The position numbers and the translations under genes are program-made. Shown here in pieces: positions 1-4,271 of a DNA stretch of 7,033 bases (positions are counted from its first letter, which is position 1; each line of letters opens with the position of its first letter). The notes below the pieces were generated by a model. The model worked only from the letters and a program-made list of their open reading frames with translations. It did no database searches and was not told the origin of the DNA. Origin of the DNA: JAISFI01 sp031552335. GTDB taxonomy: Bacteria > Bacteroidota > Bacteroidia > Bacteroidales > Azobacteroidaceae. Location of the stretch: contig JAVBMQ010000043.1 in NCBI GenBank assembly GCA_031552335.1, positions 1 through 7,033 of the forward strand. The letters are read 5' to 3'.

Positions 1-21
1 TTAGTTATATTTTTAGTTGTG

Positions 22-53
22 CAAATATAATATGGATTCTTTTCAATTCACAA
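22..53 (-). promoter_or_regulatory. Probable Bacteroidota-type promoter firing leftward out of the window
   Basis: Read on the minus strand, TATATTTG (29 down to 22) matches the Bacteroidota -7 consensus TAnnTTTG exactly. A TTG at 53-51 lies 21 bases upstream, which is the usual spacing for the -33 element. Transcription would start near position 15 and run out of the left edge, so a minus-strand gene probably begins just outside the window. The match is direct; activity is inferred from consensus alone. The region is AT-rich, so a chance match is possible. Confidence 0.45.
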
Positions 54-106
54 TATTTTTCATTTAAAATCTAATATTTTGCCAATTCATGTTATCAAAC
101 ATATTT

Positions 107-379
107 TTAACACGGAGTTACTTTGGAAATTAAGAATCCACCTTGACCTTTTGCCAGTTTTATGCTAAGAAGCTGTTTTAAATTGTATGTATTGTTTGAA
201 TACTATCGAAACCATACCACGTAGTAGTTACATAGTATCGCGCTTTTCTATATAAATATGCATCCTTTGGTAACAGCATCAGTACCCATATAAGGATTTG
301 CAGTCAAAGCCGGATCCTGACATTTGAATTTTACATAATCAAGAGTAGCAGCTTCCATCATAAATATGTCCGAATCCGA
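107..379 (-). pseudogene. Probable decayed coding remnant, two protein-like segments in one frame
   Basis: One minus-strand frame carries two stretches with protein-like composition, separated by stop codons. The upstream stretch (379-251, after a TGA at 382-380) includes ATLDYVKFKCQDPALTANPY and then MGTDAVTKG, ending at a TAG (250-248). After a second TAG (205-203) the frame continues with LAKGQGGFLISKVTPC and ends at TAA (109-107). The last motif resembles the C-terminal strand of some secreted glycoside hydrolases, for example the GGGFA-type ending of GH97, but this is only a resemblance. The two segments share the same reading frame, which fits one gene that has acquired nonsense mutations and probably deletions. 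There is no candidate start with a leader and no intact domain. Alternatively, the upstream part could be a short peptide starting at 361 (37 residues), which I think less likely. Parent family not recognised. Confidence 0.4.
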
Positions 380-400
380 TCATTTATTTTCATTCGGATA
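367..400. other. Inverted repeat able to form a hairpin
   Basis: TCCGAAT (369-375) pairs with ATTCGGA (392-398). The pairing extends outward by one G-T wobble and one T-A pair, around a 16-base loop. It lies just upstream of the histone-like gene's promoter and at the 5' edge of the decayed minus-strand stretch. No convincing T-run follows on either strand, so it is not a clear terminator. It could be an operator or chance. Confidence 0.25.
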
Positions 401-447
401 CTTTTGACAGATAATTCAACCTTGAAAAGTTCTAAATAAATCCTATA

Positions 448-480
448 TTTTCGGATATAAAAGATTTTCTTATATCTTTG
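448..480 (+). promoter_or_regulatory. Promoter of the Hc1-like histone gene
   Basis: TATCTTTG at 473-480 is an exact match to the Bacteroidota -7 consensus TAnnTTTG. A T-rich stretch starting at 448 (TTTTCGG) lies about 21 bases upstream, where the TTTG-like -33 element is expected, but is a weak match. Initiation near 486 would give a short AT-rich leader of about 20 bases before the ATG at 507. That leader has no Shine-Dalgarno sequence, which is normal in this phylum. Confidence 0.6.
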
Positions 481-506
481 TACGAATTTTAAAATTATCA
501 ATTATT

Positions 507-683
507 ATGAAACAGTTAGTAGAAAAAATCAATCAATTGTTCGGAGACTTTAGTAAAGATGCTGGTTTACAAGTAGAAAACGGAAATAAAGCTGCTGGTA
601 CACGTGCAAGAAAAGCATCATTGGAAATTGAAAAAGCATTGAAAGAATTCCGTAAAGTTTCTATCGAAGAGTCAAAAAAATAA
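507..683 (+). CDS. Hc1-like histone H1 family DNA-binding protein
   Basis: The product is 58 residues: it begins MKQLVEKINQLFGDF and ends KALKEFRKVSIEESKK. It contains the GNKAAGTRARKASLEIEK segment that is characteristic of the small histone H1-like (Hc1) proteins of Bacteroidales, and its length is typical of them. These proteins are lysine- and arginine-rich, mostly helical and cytoplasmic, and are thought to bind DNA and contribute to nucleoid organisation; the exact role in Bacteroidota is poorly known. Unlike chlamydial Hc1, it has no long lysine/alanine-rich C-terminal tail. The ATG at 507 follows the promoter box at 473-480 by 26 bases, and a hairpin terminator lies 27 bases after the stop, so the gene is a complete single-gene unit. 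It is conserved and housekeeping-like, in contrast to the decayed sequences on either side. Family assignment is from recognised sequence; function is inferred. Confidence 0.88.
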   Translation: MKQLVEKINQLFGDFSKDAGLQVENGNKAAGTRARKASLEIEKALKEFRKVSIEESKK

Positions 684-710
684 TACTTATTGGTTTATTT
701 TTTTACAAAA

Positions 711-743
711 GAAGCTACCCTTTGTTGGATAGCTTCTTTTTTT
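711..743. terminator. Rho-independent terminator, apparently bidirectional
   Basis: GAAGCTA (711-717) pairs perfectly with TAGCTTC (730-736). Two further G-C pairs follow inside the stem after one mismatch, with a TTTGTT loop. Seven Ts (737-743) follow on the plus strand, ending the histone-like transcript. On the minus strand the same hairpin is followed by TTTTGT (710-705), so it can also stop transcription from the convergent hydrolase gene, whose stop codon is about 200 bases away. No other terminator candidate was seen in between. Confidence 0.8.
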
Positions 744-746
744 GTA

Positions 747-941
747 TCAAGTGCTTAACTTTTCCTGCAGTTTTCTTTGGAATTTCCATCCGCATGTTTC
801 CCCCTAAGGCCGATAGCTACTTGATTCTATTAAGACTTGTTTTCCTGGTTCAGTAAATAATATTTCGTTTAATACATGATATTTCCCAGAAGGTTTGTCG
901 ACGCTGAATCCGGCGCTGACGAACCCTTTCCAGCTTTCCCC
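747..941 (-). pseudogene. Coding-like remnant continuing in frame after the hydrolase stop codon
   Basis: Directly after the TAA of the hydrolase gene (944-942), the same frame stays open for 45 codons to a TAG at 806-804. It encodes a protein-like stretch including ESWKGFVSAGFSVDKPSGKY and then HVLNEILFTEPGKQVLIESS. A third protein-like piece follows (MRMEIPKKTAGKVKHL), but it lies in a different frame from the first, across a run of five Gs at 799-803; the original frame ends at TGA 749-747. The alternating polar/hydrophobic pattern suggests a beta-sandwich C-terminal domain of a secreted protein. The hydrolase already ends in a complete T9SS tail, so this is more likely the 3' end of a different, lost gene than part of the hydrolase. 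Family not recognised. Confidence 0.45.
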
Positions 942-3900
942 TTATTGAACAATCAGTTTCAACAATTGTGTATTTTGTTTTTCATCTGAGATTCTTACCA
1001 GATACAAACCTGATTGACTTATACATTCCAAAGAAACAGGAAATGACTTTGCAGATACAGAATATACATTTATTCCTTGTGCATTAAAAATATCAATTCT
1101 ATAATCACCTTCCGGTATCTCCTGATTATTCAAATAAATTTTATCATTGCCTTTTGCCGGATTAGGATACAAATAAAAGTGGGTATTTCCTGTAATTTCT
1201 GTAATACTTGTAAACTCAGAATAAACTATACGAGCCTCCGTAATACTATTCCAGTTATTGACTGCATTTCCATTACCATTGATTCTGACATAACGAGCTG
1301 CTTTCGGAGCAAAAGCATACCGCTCCATATCATCCGTTAATCCACTGGATATCATATCAGTAAGAACTTTAGTAAAGATAACATTATCTATTGAAACCTC
1401 AACATCAAAATAATTCAATCTCTGACTTCCGGAATAAAAAGCAATATCCACGGCATATACATTTTTCTCCTCTCCTAAATCATATTTAATCCACTGATTT
1501 TTACCTTCCTGGCTCCAACGGGTATCTAACTTGTTATCAATTGTATTCTCAGGAGTATTACCTATCTGGTTACCAATGGCTGTAACCGTAATCGCAGACT
1601 CAGAGGGTTTAAGAGGAACTGTACAAACAAACAGAGCGCTACAATCCGCTACAATTTTTTCATTCTCTTTTCCTGTCAAATCCACCACTCCTAAAGAGTG
1701 ACGGCCATAATCCAAAGCCTTATTCAGGGTGATAGTGACAGTATGATTACCGTCAAAAGTTACAGTTCCATCGATTGCTTTTCCATCAAGGGTATAATTA
1801 TTGATGTTTCGTGCGGAAACAGCATCCAGGTCTTTACTGAAAACAGCCGAGATACGTGTTTGTCCGGTGATTTTAACAGAAGTCAAGCGAACTACCTGCT
1901 GAGGCATATCTCCTACTGCAAAACGAGCCATTTCACTGGCGGCCAGCAAGAAGGCACCTACACCAAAATCGGCTGTAGTCTCTGCCGTTACAATATGTTG
2001 GCCTGCACTTTCTCCGATAGGTTGTACATATCCAACCTTTCCACTCGGTTGCAAAGCTATTGTAGTCAGATAATCCCAGGCTTTTTCCACTGTTTTTCCA
2101 TATTCTTTTTCCGATAAATAACCATTATTAATTCCCCAAAGGAAACCGAAAGTGAAGAAAGACGTTCCACTGGTTTCGTAACCGGAAGCATAATCGAAAT
2201 CCAACATACTGCGTGACCAATAACCATCCGGATGTTGAGCTGCAGCAATGGCTCGCGCCATGGTCCGGTACCGGTCAAGATATTGATCTCTGTACTGATC
2301 AGTTTCCGGCAAATCCTGCAATACCCTGGCCAAAGCGGCGAATGCCCAACCGTCACCACGCGCCCAAAAATCTTTTTTACCATTTGGAGTCTGATGTTGC
2401 GGATAGATATATTTAGCATCCCGGAAATACAAACCGGCCTCTTCATCATACATAAGATCATTTGCAAAAGACCAATATTCATACAGTTTCTCAAGATAAA
2501 GCGGATTTTGAGTAATCTTATATAATCTGGTCATTACCGGCATGACCATGTATAAACCATCAACCCACCACCAATAACCATCAAAACCGGTACTCATCTG
2601 GTACTCCATCACTTCGCGGGCGCGTGCAATTTTATAATCAGCAGGGTTCAGATTATATAAATCAGCATACACCTGGAAACAAATCTGGTAATCACCGAAT
2701 AATACATAGTCATCGCTCTCTCCATAGGTATATTTCCATTTTGATTTATTGTCAGACCGGGCTCCTTTCCAGTCATTATTCATCGCCCAGGCTTCTGAAA
2801 AATCATAATAAGCTTTTTCCTGTGTTACCCGGTATGCTTCTATATTTCCGGTATGGTAAGCAGCCCGGTTCCAAAATGAGTTTCCATGTGCCGGATTGTT
2901 GGTCTGCCAGTAAAGGTTGGCTTTATTAATGACTTCAATCACTTCAGCTTTCTTTGGCAGTACTCCCATTGATGTTTCAACCAACGGACTGAGAATTGTT
3001 TGTTTGAATAAGCTCAAAGCATAAAACCAATCATCATCAGAAGTATATTTCCCTTTAGGAAAAATATTCCATCCGCCGCCAAAATAATAGGTAAAGTCAG
3101 TTCCCACAGTATAATCACTCATAATCATCAAATGATTATCAATGGTATGGGTGGTTACAGTTCCCGGCATATATACACCTGCATACATGCGGGCATTGGC
3201 AGAAGTAACAGTTCCCTCGCTTTTATCTTCAGCATAACCGATTACATTACTTTCGGAAGTATAAGTAATGCCATTGGTAGTATAGCCCATATTGGTATGC
3301 AGATAAATACCGGCTGCCATTTTCATTGGTTTCACTTTTCCTTCGAAACGGACAACAGCCTTATTTAATAATCCATTGGCGGTGGTTGTGATGCGGACTG
3401 TTTTTTTATACAAATCGCCATCTACTTCTACATTATTGTAAGTAAGTACAAATTCCGAACGAAGAGTACCATTCTCAACAATTTCACAAGCATCGTGCGG
3501 ATTATGTACCCAAAGTTTATTATTTACATACGCCACTACAGCGCCGCCACCCAATGTTTTTCCATTGACCGAATGAGCATCAACACCATATTCACTTTCA
3601 TTATGGTAATTGCTCAAATTATACATTTTATCAATCACCGGTTCGGATTTCTTCTTATACCAGATATCAACACCATTGGCTGTATTCGGCTCTGAAGAAA
3701 GCAACTTTTTACTATACATACGATAAGCAGAGATATCATTTTCCCAGGCAATATCATTGCGACTATCCGGCATCTTTTGAGCGGCATAGGTTTTCGTTTC
3801 CACTGTTGCCGGAGTTCCGCTTTTCAATGTATAAACAGCTGTACTTCCGGCTTTCAAACTTGCCTGGAAACGGATCTTTCCATTTTCAAGCACCTGATAA

Positions 3901-4118
3901 GCAAGAACATTATCTGACGCATCATATAGAGCTAATCCTGAAAAATCTGAAACATCAGGAATTTCAATTTCGACCAATTCACTTGTACGATTAAAACCCA
4001 ATGCGTTTTTTAAAGTAAACGATATATCAGCTGCTTTCAACAGGTTAACATTACCTAAAAAGACACATAAAAACATAAAACAGAGGTAGTTTTGTTTTTT
4101 CATTTCAAAATATTTCAT
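942..4118 (-). CDS. Secreted GH105-type unsaturated glycuronyl hydrolase with DUF4861, F5/8 type C and T9SS sorting domains
   Basis: The product has 1058 residues. Residues 1-30 form a Sec signal peptide (hydrophobic core about 11-27, likely cleavage near LLKA|AD). The ATG at 4103 (MKKQNYLCF) is an equally good start to the one at 4118; I keep the longer form because the TACATTFG-like -7 site (TACATTTG, 4150-4143) fits a short leader to it. Residues 31-385 match DUF4861, with ISFTLKNALGFNRTSELVEI at its start. Residues 391-735 are an (alpha/alpha)6-barrel of the GH105/GH88 type: VDGLYMVMPV (519-528, with Asp520 in the position of the YteR catalytic acid), FWARGDGWAFAALA (584-597) and ETSGTSFFTFGFLWG (648-662). 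GH105 enzymes hydrate and cleave the 4,5-unsaturated uronic acid at the non-reducing end of lyase products. Residues 742-833 look Ig-like. Residues 838-966 are an F5/8 type C (CBM32-like) domain (TIDNKLDTRWSQ, 859-870; ARYVRI, 941-946). Residues 980-1058 are a T9SS type A sorting domain (LYPNPAKG, 983-990). The protein is about three times the length of a stand-alone GH105. Substrate unknown; GH88 or GH154 are the main alternatives for the barrel. Confidence 0.88.
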   Translation of the reverse strand: MKYFEMKKQNYLCFMFLCVFLGNVNLLKAADISFTLKNALGFNRTSELVEIEIPDVSDFSGLALYDASDNVLAYQVLENGKIRFQASLKAGSTAVYTLKSGTPATVETKTYAAQKMPDSRNDIAWENDISAYRMYSKKLLSSEPNTANGVDIWYKKKSEPVIDKMYNLSNYHNESEYGVDAHSVNGKTLGGGAVVAYVNNKLWVHNPHDACEIVENGTLRSEFVLTYNNVEVDGDLYKKTVRITTTANGLLNKAVVRFEGKVKPMKMAAGIYLHTNMGYTTNGITYTSESNVIGYAEDKSEGTVTSANARMYAGVYMPGTVTTHTIDNHLMIMSDYTVGTDFTYYFGGGWNIFPKGKYTSDDDWFYALSLFKQTILSPLVETSMGVLPKKAEVIEVINKANLYWQTNNPAHGNSFWNRAAYHTGNIEAYRVTQEKAYYDFSEAWAMNNDWKGARSDNKSKWKYTYGESDDYVLFGDYQICFQVYADLYNLNPADYKIARAREVMEYQMSTGFDGYWWWVDGLYMVMPVMTRLYKITQNPLYLEKLYEYWSFANDLMYDEEAGLYFRDAKYIYPQHQTPNGKKDFWARGDGWAFAALARVLQDLPETDQYRDQYLDRYRTMARAIAAAQHPDGYWSRSMLDFDYASGYETSGTSFFTFGFLWGINNGYLSEKEYGKTVEKAWDYLTTIALQPSGKVGYVQPIGESAGQHIVTAETTADFGVGAFLLAASEMARFAVGDMPQQVVRLTSVKITGQTRISAVFSKDLDAVSARNINNYTLDGKAIDGTVTFDGNHTVTITLNKALDYGRHSLGVVDLTGKENEKIVADCSALFVCTVPLKPSESAITVTAIGNQIGNTPENTIDNKLDTRWSQEGKNQWIKYDLGEEKNVYAVDIAFYSGSQRLNYFDVEVSIDNVIFTKVLTDMISSGLTDDMERYAFAPKAARYVRINGNGNAVNNWNSITEARIVYSEFTSITEITGNTHFYLYPNPAKGNDKIYLNNQEIPEGDYRIDIFNAQGINVYSVSAKSFPVSLECISQSGLYLVRISDEKQNTQLLKLIVQ

Positions 4119-4142
4119 GGTACACTATTCATTTAGCACCGG

Positions 4143-4175
4143 CAAATGTAAGAAAATATCCCTTACAATAGAAAT
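4143..4175 (-). promoter_or_regulatory. Putative promoter of the GH105-type hydrolase gene
   Basis: On the minus strand TACATTTG (4150 down to 4143) is an exact TAnnTTTG match. The -33 region is weak: a TTTC about 21 bases upstream, or a TTG at 4168-4166 with only 15 bases of spacing. Initiation near 4137 would give a leader of about 18 bases to the ATG at 4118. No Shine-Dalgarno sequence is visible, and no operator-like repeat was seen. Confidence 0.5.
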
Positions 4176-4210
4176 TTTGCAGAAGTGAATAAGCTATCAA
4201 AATTTATTAC

Positions 4211-4218
4211 TACCTTTA
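4211..4218 (+). promoter_or_regulatory. Weak candidate -7 box for the CotH-domain gene
   Basis: TACCTTTA matches TAnnTTTG in all but the last base and would give a leader of roughly 50 bases to the ATG at 4272. I see no convincing -33 element at the right distance, so the true promoter may be elsewhere in the 153-base divergent region (4119-4271). Confidence 0.22.
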
Positions 4219-4271
4219 CTGGCTGATAACCTACTGTTTATATTATTAGGAAACATCAATAGCATTTAGAC

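Noticed and set aside
367..400. Hairpin considered as a terminator or riboswitch
   Set aside because: The large 16-base loop, seven perfect pairs and absence of a T-run argue against a terminator. No known riboswitch motif was recognised upstream of the histone-like gene.
1..506. Transfer RNA, insertion-sequence ends or attachment-site repeats near the histone gene
   Set aside because: No cloverleaf-like arms, terminal inverted repeats with target duplications or long direct repeats could be found by eye.
1698..2117. A 139-codon plus-strand open frame antisense to the hydrolase gene
   Set aside because: Antisense shadow of the coding frame, with cysteine- and serine-rich low-quality composition and no support for expression. 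The other plus-strand frames between 1077 and 3994 were rejected for the same reason.
2066..2494. A 142-codon minus-strand open frame inside the hydrolase gene
   Set aside because: It lies in another frame of the GH105 domain, which is clearly the coding frame. The peptide has no recognisable features and no promoter or leader of its own.
942..4118. Lipoprotein reading of the hydrolase N-terminus, because of cysteines at residues 13 and 18
   Set aside because: Neither cysteine sits in a lipobox-like context (FLC and YLC without a small residue before the cysteine). The C-terminal T9SS tail already explains export.
4119..4271. Possible small gene or regulatory RNA in the divergent intergenic region
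   Set aside because: Only 153 bases, AT-rich, without a stable hairpin or an open frame with coding character; promoters account for it.
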